DNA from: Orientallactaga sibirica
Lineage: Eukaryota > Chordata > Mammalia > Rodentia > Dipodidae
DNA length: 64,000 nucleotides
Direction of reading: 5' to 3'
Assembly (NCBI GenBank): GCA_036365145.1
Contig: JAEOAD010000031.1
Location: forward strand, 12,868,001 to 12,932,000
This document shows, piece by piece, positions 11,801-23,605 of the stretch. The translations under genes and the position numbers were made by a program. The notes below the pieces were generated by a model, which was not told the DNA's origin, searched no databases, and saw only the letters and a program-made list of their open reading frames with translations. Numbering within the stretch: position 1 is the first letter of the stretch; every line of letters begins with the position of its first letter.

Positions 11801-11984
11801 TCCCTTCCGGACTCATTTTAGTATTAATTATTGCTTTATTTTTTGACAAGTTAACATATTTGGAGACTATTTCATTTAATTTTTGTTTTTTTCACGTAGG
11901 ATTTTGGCTTTATTTTTAATTATTTTGGATGTGATATTTTTCTACTACTAGATAGGACTCTTGCTTTGGACATACATGGATCAG
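11490..11984 (+). other. CHD2: CHD2 non-coding exon 1 (5' UTR)
   Basis: The 3' end is set by a near-perfect donor, CAG then GTAAGT, at 11984/11985. The 5' end is approximate and comes from the YY1 element. No ORF continues into the CHD2 frame. Six ATGs lie in the exon and each opens a tiny upstream ORF: 11508 (5 codons), 11633 (14), 11757 (10), 11789 (10), 11929 (ATG followed at once by TGA), and 11976 (3 codons, whose stop comes from the first bases of exon 2 after splicing). The following intron is only about 340 bases. Confidence 0.65.
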
Positions 11985-12324
11985 GTAAGTTCACGATAAT
12001 TAGCAATGATTTCAAAGATTTTTCTGTTGTAGTTTGTTTTATTTACTGTAAATATGAGAAATTCCTGGATGACGCAATAAGATACAGAGATTGTTATTTG
12101 TATTCAGTGTGTTACTTTGGGAAACTTTCCTTACTGATAGTGATGCTTCTACCGTTTGGTTTACCCTCCCCCCTAATTAAAAATAAAAAATAGAAATATT
12201 TTGCTTTTTGGTGCTTTCCGTTGTTGCATTACATGAATATCGTTAACATCGTCAGGACTTTGTTCCTGATAATAAAAATCATCCTTAGAAACTGGGACCT
12301 TACCTTTCTTTCAACTTTTGACAG

Positions 12325-12457
12325 TAAATACCTGGGCACAGGACTTCAAAGCAAACACAGATTTCCCCTCCCCCTTAATATTTAAGAATTAAAAGATGAT
12401 GAGAAATAAGGACAAAAGCCAAGAGGAGGACAGTTCGCTACACAGCAATGCATCGAG
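12325..12457 (+). CDS. CHD2: CHD2 exon 2, contains the start codon (coding from 12396)
   Basis: The acceptor is a pyrimidine tract ending ACAG at 12324; the donor GT is at 12458. The first 71 bases are 5' UTR without any ATG, with an in-frame TAA two codons before the start. Coding begins with a double ATG at 12396. Its 20 full codons begin MMRNKDKSQEED and match the amino terminus of mammalian CHD2 as I remember it. The exon ends in phase 2 with AG, completed by T of exon 3 to a serine codon. CHD2 is a nuclear SNF2-family ATP-dependent chromatin remodeler that acts on nucleosomes at active genes and in DNA repair. It is strongly dosage-sensitive in humans, where loss of one copy causes epileptic encephalopathy. 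Confidence 0.93.
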
Positions 12458-15339
12458 GTATGAGCTATCAACTTTCTTCCTTTTTGTGTTTTTTTTTTTT
12501 TTTGGGAAACCTCAGCTTACAGTTGTTTACTTTAACAGATCTGGATTGCTGTCGGTGTTATAAGAATTTTTCTAACTAGGGTTCGATTTTTAAAGCGTGA
12601 CCTTGAGATTGCTATATGCCACACCCTAATTTTTTGGTAGCAATTTATGAAAGTTGAGTTGTGACATAAGGCCTCTTACAGCAGTCAAAAGGTATGCTAC
12701 CTTTATTCAAAGGGGCCTTTCCAGTAAACTACAGTTTTTCTTGTAAGTAAATTTCAGTTTTTAGGTTTTTGTGCTGCAGAAAAATGACCTTGTCTGTTTA
12801 GCCATTGCTGCATTGCACCATTTTACATACAAGGCAAATTTTTTTCTTTGAAGAATCTCGGATATTCAAACTTGTAACTGAGGGCCATAGAGGAGCCTTG
12901 TAGTAGTAAATTATAGTAAATAGACATTTGAGCAAGTTATATGAATGAAAAAAAGTACATTTAAAGAGGAAATCACAAAAAGGACCCTCTGACTGATGTC
13001 TTTCAGTTTATATTTTTATTTGATTCAACATTTCATTTGATACACTTGACATTTTAGGAAATTTTGATGATTTATCAAAACCTTGGTTATAGTTCCTGAA
13101 TTGATGAACTCAAAACCTGTAACCCAGAAATCCTGGAATGCTGTTAAAATACTTTGGCTTTGTGTTACTGTGACTTAAGTATGTACTGATAATTTAAATA
13201 TTTTAAGGTTTGTGTTTGTATGCTTATATTAAGACTGTTTCTTTTGGTAGATGTATTTTATACTCACATTTTAGTTGATACGGCTTTAAATTTATTGATT
13301 TATATCAACAGTCATCTGGAATGCTTTATCTTCTGAAGCTTACAAATGTACTGTTTGTTCAAATCATGATTTGTTTCACATTCCTTGGATTAGCTTATTA
13401 GTGACTTAAGCAATAAAGCTTCTGTGATGTTTTTGTTGTATGACCTCTGTCTTTATCTTAATTTTTAAAAAAGTACACGAATGAAGTTCCTGATGTGTTC
13501 TTATAAATTGTCATAATTTTTAAATCATGCAACTAAAAAGGATGTAATTGGTTATTTGATATTTTCTTAACATTTTTGATTTTACTTTTTAATTTTGTTT
13601 AAAATTTTTCTAATTTGGAAGTTTTTGAATATGGTTTATTACAAATGTTAAATTTTGGCTTTAGGCTAAAAATATTTTGAGCCTTTCTTTTAAAAATTAT
13701 TTCCAAGTTTCTTTGCAAATTGAGTTATCACTATTTTGGATCTCTTTTGAATTGGTTATATATAGGACAATAAACTTCTCCATGGATTCCTAAATTGATT
13801 CTTCTGGAAAGTAACAATTTGAAGAAATAGGAAGCCCCTAGGTATATTTGACAAATTATTAGACTCAATACTGAAGTTAACTCCCTGGAGTATGATTTGC
13901 ATATTCTCACATGGTTTTGGCTTTCTTATGCAAGGTTTGTGGTTTCATTGAACAGAATTTGCTCTTTAACCTTAAACATAGCTCTGGTGCTTTTTAAAAA
14001 AATATTCTTTACTCTGGAAAATGAATGGAAAGTTGTCAGGCATTTGATCATATTAGGGTTCACAGATAAGTATATTTTTAATGTTTTTGCCAACTATACC
14101 GAGTCTGATGTCTGAAATACCCCAGACTTGAAAATTTTAAATTACAGCTATTGTAAGTTGCATACATTATTAATACATGTACATACTTGTGACATCACTT
14201 CCTCTCAAGATTGTAAAGCCTAAAGGATGTTAGTGTTTTCATGTATAGTGGATTGTTACTCCTAGAAATCTGAAGTGGAAACTTGTGCCTATAACTAGTA
14301 GTTGGTTCCTGTGTCATGAGTTTCTGTTAAGAGACCTATGGCACAAAGTGTAGAGTTGAGGGCTTACTACACAAATCACCTTTGCAGCCTGATCCTGCAA
14401 GGGAGGGAAGAAGTTGTTTGCAGGACAAGTAAACTTTAGAATTACTTTAGGAATCAAAGGAATGAGTGCAGGTTTTAAGTAATGTGGTGTTTTCTTGTGT
14501 TTGGAAGGAGTGCAGTACTTAATAGTGATTATGTAAGTGTATGTATTCTTTGAAGTAAATTCTGAAGTCTAATGGGCTTAACACTTTGTTTAATCATGAT
14601 TTTCGAAGATTAAAAGTTTACGTTTAATGGGCTGGAAAGAAGGCTCAGTAGTTAAAAATATACGTCTAAAATGTAATTTTAAACATTTGGCATTTGTAAA
14701 AATATGTACTTATGGCATTGTAATGGACATAAAGTGTGCACGCACTTTTTATCTAAATCAGCTGAATAGGGATAACATGTTATAACCAAGAATGGAAACT
14801 GGGGTGAAGTAAATGTGGGTAGAACTTAGAACTGTGCACATATTTCTGTGTGTTCTTGCACTCTACGTTTCAACTTAATTGAACATTTATTAAATACATA
14901 TCCACATCGTCTGCTTTTGAGCTAGATTTTGCTAACCCTGCTCTGGGTAAAGTCTTAGCTTTTCACCAGCCTTTCAGCTTTGTCAGGCAGGGATGACTAG
15001 AAAAGGCATGCTGCAGTGCTCCTGGACTGGAACAGGCGGTTTTAAGTGGCAGCCATTTTACGATGCTGATAATACTTTAAAAAAATCGGGACTTTTGAGA
15101 AGGCTGCTGAAAACAAGCGTATTAAAATCTGAAATACCGAAACATCCCCCTCCCTCATCTCCTCGTTGGAGTTCTGAAGATGAAATTAGGGGCAGCTTTG
15201 CACTTAGCGCCGACAGCAGCGCTGGGAGCTCCTGGCATCTTGGTGCAGGTCCAGCTAAGTCACAAAATGGCTGTTCCTTTGTGCCGCAGCGCTGACAGAC
15301 ATACTGCATTGCACTGTGTACTCGCCAAACAGCAGGAAG

Positions 15340-15610
15340 TTGCCGTGCCGAGTTCAAAGGCCGGCCGACGCTGGTGACGGGTGCTGATTGGCTGCGCGCG
15401 TGCCTGGTAACAGCAGGGTCAACGGCGGCGTCTTCGGGTTGGCGCCGCCCCGTGACGTCAGCCGTCGCAGGGAGGAGTGAGCGTGCTGACGTGAGGCCCG
15501 TGCGCCCGGCTGCTGCTTCCTCCCTGGCCTGGCGGGGCGGGGAAAGGACGGGAATTCCGGTGGGACTTTCCGGTGGGCGGCTCCTTCTCGGCCAGATTTT
15601 TGATGCAGGC
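15340..15610. promoter_or_regulatory. Intronic CpG island with CRE, CCAAT, Sp1 and kappa-B sites
   Basis: A GC- and CpG-rich block in CHD2 intron 2, about 4 kb after the promoter. Visible sites: inverted CCAAT box CTGATTGGCTG at 15383-15393; perfect CRE TGACGTCA at 15453-15460; CRE-like TGACGTGA at 15487-15494; Sp1 site GGGGCGGGG near 15534-15542; kappa-B-like GGGAATTCC at 15550-15558; consensus kappa-B GGGACTTTCC at 15562-15571. The make-up is that of an alternative promoter or strong enhancer. Human MIR3175 lies at a similar distance inside CHD2, and 15470-15495 looks loosely like it, but I cannot confirm a hairpin. Long ORFs here on both strands look like by-products of GC content. Confidence 0.65.
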
Positions 15611-16284
15611 CTCTTCCTTGCCTGTATCCTTCCACACGGTATCGAGTGTGTTCCTGAGTTCATTTCTGGGAATCGGTTTCTTGGAGAAAAGAGACATTTA
15701 TCGGAAATCTTCAAATTGAATCCAGCTAGTGTTTTTTTTCTATCAGTTTCCAGTTTACGCTTTTCTCATTCCACTGGGTTTTACTTTTTCCCTACAGTGC
15801 GAAGAGATTAGTGAGTTTAATTTTGTTCCCATTGACCAAAACCATTTCAGTGTCAAATGTTTTTAAGTTAAACGCCTTAACTGGTGTTAAAGCTCCAGTT
15901 TTATACATGGCTCATACATCAGGGGAAGATTATTTGAACTTGTCCCCATGCATGGTTACTTGGTATCATACATTTTCTCAGGTGACACTTGATGAAGACA
16001 AACTCAGGTCAGTATATGCTAAGTGGTTTATAAGGTTCACAGTAGTGTAGTTAAGTAGAAAATACTTTAGGAACCTTTAGCTAAACTTGTCAATTATTAG
16101 ACATACACATTATGCAAGCTAGTGTTAGTAAACTATTTTAAGTGTTAATGCCTTCGTAGAGTCTCTCTTTAATTAAGTATTGGTAATCTGATGTTGGTTC
16201 TCATAGTATATCTTGTTTGGAACCCTTGGAGGGATTTCTGGCTTTTTATTTTTATTTCATGTCTTTCATCATCATTATCAGCAT

Positions 16285-16565
16285 TATTATTATTACTTTT
16301 GAGGTAGGGTCCTGCTCTAACCCAGGCTGACCTTGAATTCACTCAGTAGTGTCCAGGTGGTGTCCCAAGTGCGTACCACCACTCCTGGCCTTTTTTTTTT
16401 TCCTTTTGTTTTTATGTAGTTTTTTTCAAGGCAGGGTCTCATTCTAGCTCATGCTGACCTGGAACTCACCCTGTACCCCCAGGCTGGCTCCAGACTCATG
16501 GTGATCCTCCTACCTCAGCCTCCTGAGTGATATGACTTAAGGCATGTGCCATCTTGTCTGCCTAT
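16285..16565 (-). repeat. Two antisense B1-like SINEs
   Basis: About 16290-16390 and 16395-16565, with GAGGTAGGGTCCTGC and AAGGCAGGGTCTCATT starts. They mark the right-hand end of the SINE-poor block. Confidence 0.75.
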
Positions 16566-16994
16566 TTTGATTTTTAAAACTCCTTATCTTTTAAATGTAT
16601 ACCTGTAGAATTAAGTCATGTAATGAATGTAAGCAGGAATGAGGAATGCCGTATTTGCTTTTGCTGATAGTTACTAAATATTATTTCTTGCCTTATTTCC
16701 AGAACATTTTAGCAGTAACAAGCTTTTGTGAAGTATATAGTATTGAACGTTTAGTAGAATGTATGACTTTAAAAGAGATACTGGCCTTTTAAGAGTGTAG
16801 ATAGAGATGTGTACTTGAGAAGATGTCAAATTCCTGAAAATATTAGTGACAGGTAAAGTTCACTATAATGAGGTTTATAAGTCTTCATAGCCTAGGTTGT
16901 TTGGGAGAAATTCTTGGGAAATTTATGGATTTTCAGTTTGTTGGATCAAAATGTTTTAGAAGATTTTGTTTTGAATGGTATTTTAAAAATTACA

Positions 16995-17262
16995 TGTTCA
17001 GCTTGGCACGCTGGTACATGCCTTTATTCCCAGCACTTGGGAGGCAGTGGTAGAAGGATCTCTGTGAATTTGAGGCCAGCCTGAGACTACATAGTGAATT
17101 CCAGGTCAGCCTGGGCTAGAGTGACACCTTTCCTCCAAAAAACAAGAAGAAATGGCCGGGTGTGGTGGCAGTAGAGGGAGAAAGATCTCCCTGAGTTCCA
17201 GGCTGCCCTGAGAATTCAGAGTGAATTCCTCCTCAGCCTGGGCTAGAGTGAGACCCTACCTC

Positions 17263-17292
<30 letters not shown>
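16995..17292 (+). repeat. Two sense B1-like SINEs, second with a long A tail
   Basis: Elements at 16995-17145 and 17153-17290. The second ends in about 28 A residues, indicating a young insertion. Confidence 0.8.
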
Positions 17293-17294
<2 letters not shown>

Positions 17295-17649
17295 GTATGT
17301 GTTCTTTGTGAAATATTTATTATCTGTAGGGGTCTCAATTTTGTAAAACTTTGTCAACATTTTTAAACTTGCCATCAGAAGGAAGATGGTTACTCCATTT
17401 CCCTTTCTGTGTTTTGAAATTGTATTAAATTTTTAGCATTTGTGAAATGCCCTTAAATTTATTAGTGGAATATAATGAAGTTGTCAACATTGCAGGTATG
17501 TTTAGGAGAATATAAACCATTCTATTTTATGGCAGATAGTTAAACCCAAGTAGATTTCATTAGTTTATATAAGTTGAAATGTGACTCACAGGTGCACATT
17601 GATTACAACTCACCAATTAACCAATAAGTTTTAATTATTTTTCAAAATA

Positions 17650-19035
17650 TTTTTATTTATATATTAATTAGAGACAGGGAAAGAGGAGAGAGGGAGAGTG
17701 AGAATGGGTGCGCCAGGGCCTCTAGCCACTGCAAAGGAACTCTAGATGCGTGTACCCCTTGTGCATCTGGCTTACGTGGGACCTGGAGAATAGAACAGGG
17801 GTCCTTAGGCTTCACAGGTATGCGTCTTAACCGCTAAGCCATCTCTCCAGCCCAGCATTTTTTTTAAAATATGTTTTGGTTTATGAAGGTTCTTTTGAGG
17901 TAGGGTTTTGCTTCAGTCCAGGCTGACTTGGAATTCATTATGTACTCTTAGGATGGCCTTGAACTCAGTGATTTTCCCACCTCTGCTCTCCCCTGTGCTG
18001 GGATTAAAGGCGTGAGGTACCATGCCTGGCTACATTTTATTTTTAAAAAATATTTATTTGATAAGGAGTTTTTTTTTTTATAAGAAGTTTTTCATTGTGA
18101 AATTGTAGTAAGTTACTGCTTGAGCAATGATTATGAGGCTTTAGTTGTCTGATAACCATTTATGATCCCCTTTCCCATACAGCCGTGACTGCAGTTGTGG
18201 GAGATAGTTCCCAAGATACTTGAACCGTCCATATTCTTATCATTAGTCCTGCAAAATGTGTTACACTGAACATTTCTTTTCTTTTCTCTCTCTCTCTTTT
18301 TTTTGGTTTTAGTTTTTCGAGGTAGGGTCTCACTCTAGTTCAGGCTGATCTGGAATTCACTATGTAGTCTCTGCATGCATGGCCTCCAACTCACAGCGAT
18401 TCTCCTACCTTTGCCTCCCCGGTGCTGGGATTAAAGGGGTGCACCACCACGCCTGGCTTTTTTTTTTTTTTTTTTTTGAAATAATATAATTAATTAGAGC
18501 AAGAGAGGGAAAGAGGCAGACACACAAACAGAGAGAATGGGTATGGTAGGGAGGGCCTCCAGCCATTACAAATGAACTCCAGACGCATGTGCCCCCTTGT
18601 GCATCTGGCTTACATGGGTCCTGGGGAATTGCCCTTTGGTTTGGCAGGCAAGCAGTTTAACTGCTAAGCCATCTCTGCCCATTCTCTGAACGTTTATAAT
18701 GAGAAATTTGAGTAAATGCTTGTAAGTTAATTTTTTTCTGGCTTTGGGCCGTCGTTTTTTACTGTAGATCTTATAGCTTTGCCTGACAATTTTAGAACTC
18801 AGTTGGCACTTTTGAAACTTTACCATTTTCTTTATTGTTTTTATAGGTAGGGTTTCACTATAGCCCAGGTTGACCTGGAGTTAACTCTGTAATCTCAGGG
18901 TGACCTTGAACTCATGGTGATCCTCCTACCTTTGCATCCCAAAAGCTAGTATTAAAGGAGGGCAGGGCGTGTATCCTTCTACCTCTGCCTCTCCTAGTGC
19001 TAGGACTAAAGGCTTGTGCTACCACGCCCAGCTGG
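17650..19035 (-). repeat. Antisense SINE cluster (DIP, B1, B1, DIP, B1, B1 fragment)
   Basis: DIP-like 17650-17855; B1-like 17885-18030; B1-like 18295-18460 directly followed by DIP-like 18475-18685; B1-like 18835-18965; B1 fragment 18975-19035. 18035-18290 is AT-rich with no feature seen. Confidence 0.75.
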
Positions 19036-19274
19036 AAACTTTGCCTTTTAAAAGTCATTGCCTGATTTTACAAGTAAAAGGACTTTTGTTAGCTTGTTTA
19101 TCTTGGGGGATTGTTATTTTAGCTGAGGATTTACTTCTGCATTCCATCTTGATTGGGCAACCTCCCCAAAGTTGTCAATTATTAGTTGTTTTGGAATATT
19201 GGGGTTATTAATGAGAAGCCAGAATTAAAAGAATTTGGCCCAATCATCAATTGCTCTGGAATTGTTTTACTCCC

Positions 19275-19802
19275 GCCCCAAGGTAGGGTCTCACTCTAGT
19301 CCTGGCTGACCTAGAATTCACTATGTAGTTCCAGGGGTGGCCCCAACTCACAACAGTCCTCCTACCTCTGCCTCCCAAATCCTGGGATTAAAGGTGTGCA
19401 CCACCACTCCCTGCTTGGTATTTTACTTTTACTTTTTTTTTTTCTTTTCCAGGTAGGGTTTCATTCTAGCCCAGGCAGCTTGGAATTCACTATGTAATCT
19501 CAGGGTGACCTTGAACTCATAGCTATCCTCCTACCTCTGCCTCCCTAGTGCTGGGATTAAAGGCTTGTGCCACCACGCCCGGCTTTATTTTACTTTTTAA
19601 CTTTCTTTTTATTTATTTATATGAGAGGGACCGACAGAGAAAGAGGCAGATAGAGAATGGGTGCGCCAGGGCCTCCAGCCACTGCAACTCCAGATGCATG
19701 TGCCCCCTCATGCATCTGGTTTACATGGGTCCTGGGGAATCCAAGTGGGGTCCTTAGGCTTCACAGGCAAGCGCTTAACTGCTAAACCATATCTCCAGCC
19801 CT
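19275..19802 (-). repeat. B1, B1 and DIP-like SINEs, antisense
   Basis: B1-like 19275-19415 and 19430-19585, then DIP-like 19600-19802 ending ATATCTCCAGCCC. Confidence 0.8.
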
Positions 19803-20104
19803 GTTTTACTTTTTAATGAGTAATTTAATTTAGCACAATGCTGGTTATATTACTTAATGTCTGTTTCAATTTTTGCCTCTAACCAATCTAAGCTTTAATT
19901 CATTAAACAACTTTAGGGTTCGAGACTGGATATATATGAGCCCAAATTGCACCATGAAGGACAAGGTCTGTATGAAATACTGGTGGAGAGCATTCATGGA
20001 AGCAGTTCATGTTATCTTTACTGAAAAAGTTTTAGTTTTCATTAATGTGCTTGACTGTGGATCATCTTGTTTTGACATTTCAAAATCTCCTGGACTGCAT
20101 TTCA

Positions 20105-20278
20105 TATTATTATTTATTTATTTTGGGTTTTTGGAGGTATGGTCTCACTCTAGCTTGGGCTGACCTGGAAAATTCACTATGTAGTCTCAGGGTGGCCTTG
20201 AACTCATGGCAATCCTCCTACCTCTGCCTCCCCAGTGCTGGGATTAAAGGCATGTGCCACCATGCCTGGCTATTTCAT
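20105..20278 (-). repeat. B1-like SINE
   Basis: Antisense element running from TTTGGGTTTTTGGAGGTATGG to CACCATGCCTGGCT. The 19803-20104 and 20279-21000 flanks are AT-rich intron with no gene supported. Confidence 0.8.
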
Positions 20279-21004
20279 ATTTTAAAAGTGTCTGAATTTC
20301 CTTACTAGAGTCCTGTAGTTTGTGGAAAATAGTATCACTCCATCTTCAGGGAAGAGAATGTTGCTGAAGAGTTGGATAAGGCGATGGAAGGTTGGTTTTG
20401 ATTTTACAGTTTAATTCTCAGTCAGCTTTGTGTACACAGAAGCTGTGTACAAAATGGGTGCAGGTTTTGCTTTAGTACTTAAAATTCCCAATTTAGGTTA
20501 TTTTTGTACATAAATTTTCTCTTTTAAATGTGGATACTGGTAATCATGAGAATTAAGAAATATGTTTGTAAGATACTTAGCAAAGAACACATTGAAAGCA
20601 CTCAATAAATGGAATCTATTGTTTTTCCTATAAGAACAGTCAGCTTCTAAGGGAGCATATGAGTCCTCATGTACTACTACTGCTTCTTGTGTGAGTCACA
20701 TCTCTGCTCTTGGCAGTCACCCTGACACACACCTCCCCCTCCCCACAAGTCCTGGTTTAACCCTCTGCCTCATTTCCCTTCTCTAGCTGTTGAGGTAAAG
20801 AAAGGGTGACTGTATACATATGTGGTGGGTGCATTGCTACTTGGATATAAATGAAGCAGCAACAATATTTTTTTGTATGTGTGGTGTATACATGTGTGTG
20901 TGCAGATTGGTGCTCCCCATGGGCACGTGTGTGTGGCAACCAGAAAAGAACAGAATATCAAGAGTACTATAAAGGACAATAGTGCTCTTCTGTGTTGTTT
21001 TCTT

Positions 21005-21185
21005 GAGGTTGGAGCCTTTCACAGAAACTGAAACTCCCAGTGAGCTTCAATAATTCTCCTGTCTTCACCTCCTACAGGACTGGGGTTACAGGTGGATGAG
21101 TCACACCTAGTGTTTCTCCTTGGTCCTGGGAATTGGACTCAGGCCCTCATGTTTGCAAACACTCTTACCTGCTGACTCCAAGCAG
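21005..21185 (-). repeat. Old B4/B1-type SINE remnant
   Basis: Diverged antisense element with CTGGGGTTACAGG and a TGGGAATTGGACTCAGG tRNA-like part ending TGACTCCA. 21190-22150 holds no recognisable feature beyond AT-rich intron. Confidence 0.4.
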
Positions 21186-22154
21186 TAGTATTTATAATCA
21201 CTGTCGGGTTAGCTGTAGTTTGCTTCAGTGTTCACCTTAGTGAACTATATATTTGGTTTAACATAATGCCTAATGTACAGTTTATTTTCTTGGAACTATG
21301 GTGCTAAGATTTGTGATTTTGGTTTCTTTTACTTCATTTCCTTTATGTATTAGATGAGATCCATATTTGTGGTTTATATTTCATACTTTAGAGAGTTTAA
21401 AAAATATCAAAAGTCCAGCCCTACTTTCAGGATTTAATTTCTTCATATCTCCTTATGTTTCAGATTTGCCTGTATTTCCATATGTTTGCAGTATCTCCAC
21501 GTGTTCTCCATCTCCTGATGGAATACTTTCTGTTCTTACATTTTTTTCTAATAACCCTTGGACTCTTTATTACCTGTCCCATCCTCTTATTGCCCTTTCA
21601 GGCCATTTTTTATTACAGGAGTTTGGAGCCAGGAAATGAAGATGGATGGGATTCTGAGAAGAGGGGTATATATAGGTTTGATGGAAGGGGAATAGTTTCT
21701 GTATTCTGTATTAAATGTCAACAACAACTGCAGCCTGAGGCATACTATTAAAATGTATGCTGATGGAGCTTTTTCCAGAACTCAAGATTTCTGAGTTCCT
21801 TTATTTGCTTTCCATTCTGGTGGTTTTTTCCTTATTGTGGTTCTGCAAATTTATCTAAACATTTAGATCCTAGTATGATTTAACTTTTTTGGTATGAGAT
21901 AATTTTAGTGCAGTTATATTCCTTTGTAAATTCCCCTTCCCTTGTCTGGCTAATAGAGGTAACCACCTACAACCACAGGCTACAGTAGTTAGTGCAGATG
22001 CGGCATGCTGTGGGGCAGTTATTTAGCAGTGGTGGTTGTCACCTAATAACCAGCATTAAAATAATAGAATCTCGTTTATATGGATTATTTCTAAGTCTAG
22101 TGGTGCCTGGCACTTGATAATCTTAAATTCTGGATTTTAAATTATAAAAGGAAA

Positions 22155-22635
22155 ATTTAAAAATATTTTTTATTTATATGAGAGAGAGAGAATATGGGCA
22201 CATCAGGCCTTCCAGGCACTGCAAACGAACTCCAGATGGATGTGCCACCTTGTACCATATGGCTTTATGGATCCTGGAGAATTGAACTAGGGTTCTTTAG
22301 CTTTGCAGGCAAGCACCTTAACTACTGAGCCATCTCTCCAGCCCAGCACTTTGGCTTTTAAAATTATCCTAAGCATGGTTCCAATACAAATTTTGTTTGA
22401 GAATGATTTGAATAATTAACAAAACAAAGGAAGTTCTCATGCCTGGTTAGGTTTTATTGATTATGATACCATGATTTTTTGTTTTTTTTTGGTTTTTCAA
22501 GGTAGTTTCTTGCTCTAGCCCAGGATGACCTGGAATTCACTTTGTAGTCTCAGTATGGCCTTGAACTCACAGTGAACCTCCTACCTCTGCCACCCAAGTG
22601 TTAGGATTAAAGGTGGACATCACCACGTTCGGCAG
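22155..22635 (-). repeat. DIP-like and B1-like SINEs, antisense
   Basis: DIP-like 22155-22346 ending CATCTCTCCAGCCC. B1-like 22475-22635. 22640-23040 shows nothing recognisable. Confidence 0.75.
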
Positions 22636-23044
22636 AAATAGTTCTTAAGTGTGGTGGATCTGGAAAATCTTAAATGATTTCAGATACAGGTTACTGGACA
22701 TTCACAGAAGCAATATCTAGCTGCTGTGAAAGTCAAAGGAATGAAGTGATGAGTCTGATTCTTGGAGTGGTCTGATTTTCCACTAAGAATAAACTATGTT
22801 TGGAATTTAGCTTTATGTAGGTATTAAATTCCTCATATATCTTTGTTAACAATTACTAGTGGGATTGCTTGATAATCATATTCTCAGACTTCCAGTTTGG
22901 ACTTTCTAATTTCATTCATTTTGGGGTTGTACCCAGGAATCTGAATAGTAACCTCAATTCATTCTTACATTGTGGCTGGTTTGGGAATATCTGCTGGTAC
23001 AGTAGGATTTGAGTCTATTGTTGATTGATGAATTATTTATGTTC

Positions 23045-23605
23045 TTTTGTTTTTGAAACAGGGACTCACTGTGTAGCTCAGGGCGTCCTGAAATTTGAGG
23101 CAATCCTCCTCGGTCCCCTGAGTGCTGGGATTATAAGTGTCAGCCACCATGCCAAGCTATTGGCCTTCTAGAATTTTGGAAAGAGCTTCTTCGCTTGTCT
23201 TTTAAGATAATTGAGTAGTGTCTCAGGAAGCTAGGGAATAGACTAAATAACCTTCCTAAGGCAGCTGTCCAGTGAGTGACTGCTTCTCACTACTGCATGT
23301 GTTAGCTCCCCTCTTCCAGTTCCACATTCTTTGCGTATAATTTTGGTGTTCACTACAAGGGGCAGCAGTGCTACCAACATCTAGTAGATATAAATGGAAT
23401 GATGCTAAACATCCTACGAATACAGGGCCTCCTCCTCATCACTATTTTTCCAGACCCAAACATCACTAATGTCACAATATGGAAGCCATGTCTAAAATCC
23501 TCAGTGAAAAGCCAGGTGTGGTGGCACACATCTTTAATCCCAGAACTCAGGATCCTGAGGTAGGAGAAACTGCCTGAGTTAAGAGGCCAGCCTGGGCTAG
23601 AGTGA
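23045..23605. repeat. Diverged B1-like (-) and B1-like (+) SINEs
   Basis: Antisense old B1-like 23045-23158; sense B1-like 23510-23605. 23606-24075 is unique AT-rich intron. Confidence 0.6.

Larger units (their letters stand above)
7931..16284. other. SINE-poor block around lncRNA end, CHD2 promoter and exons 1-2
   Basis: Over about 8.3 kb I find no complete SINE, only a short tRNA-like SINE-head fragment near 14629-14665. Elsewhere in the window a SINE occurs every few hundred bases. Besides the exons, promoter and CpG island listed separately, it holds AT-rich unique sequence. Stretches 9310-11250, 12460-15170 and 15830-16280 show no gene that I can support. Confidence 0.75.

Noticed and set aside
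11966..12193. ORF of 75 codons across the exon 1 donor
   Set aside because: It opens with a non-ATG codon and runs through a strong splice donor into intron 1; the spliced reading gives only a three-codon uORF.
15058..15714. Open frame of 218 codons on the minus strand over the intronic CpG island
   Set aside because: It lies in a GC-rich block where stops are rare, overlaps open frames on both strands, and its product has no domain or recognisable family. Composition explains it; antisense promoter RNA remains possible but a protein is not supported.
15374..15811. Open frame of 145 codons on the plus strand over the same island
   Set aside because: Same reason: overlapping frames in CpG-rich DNA and no recognisable protein.
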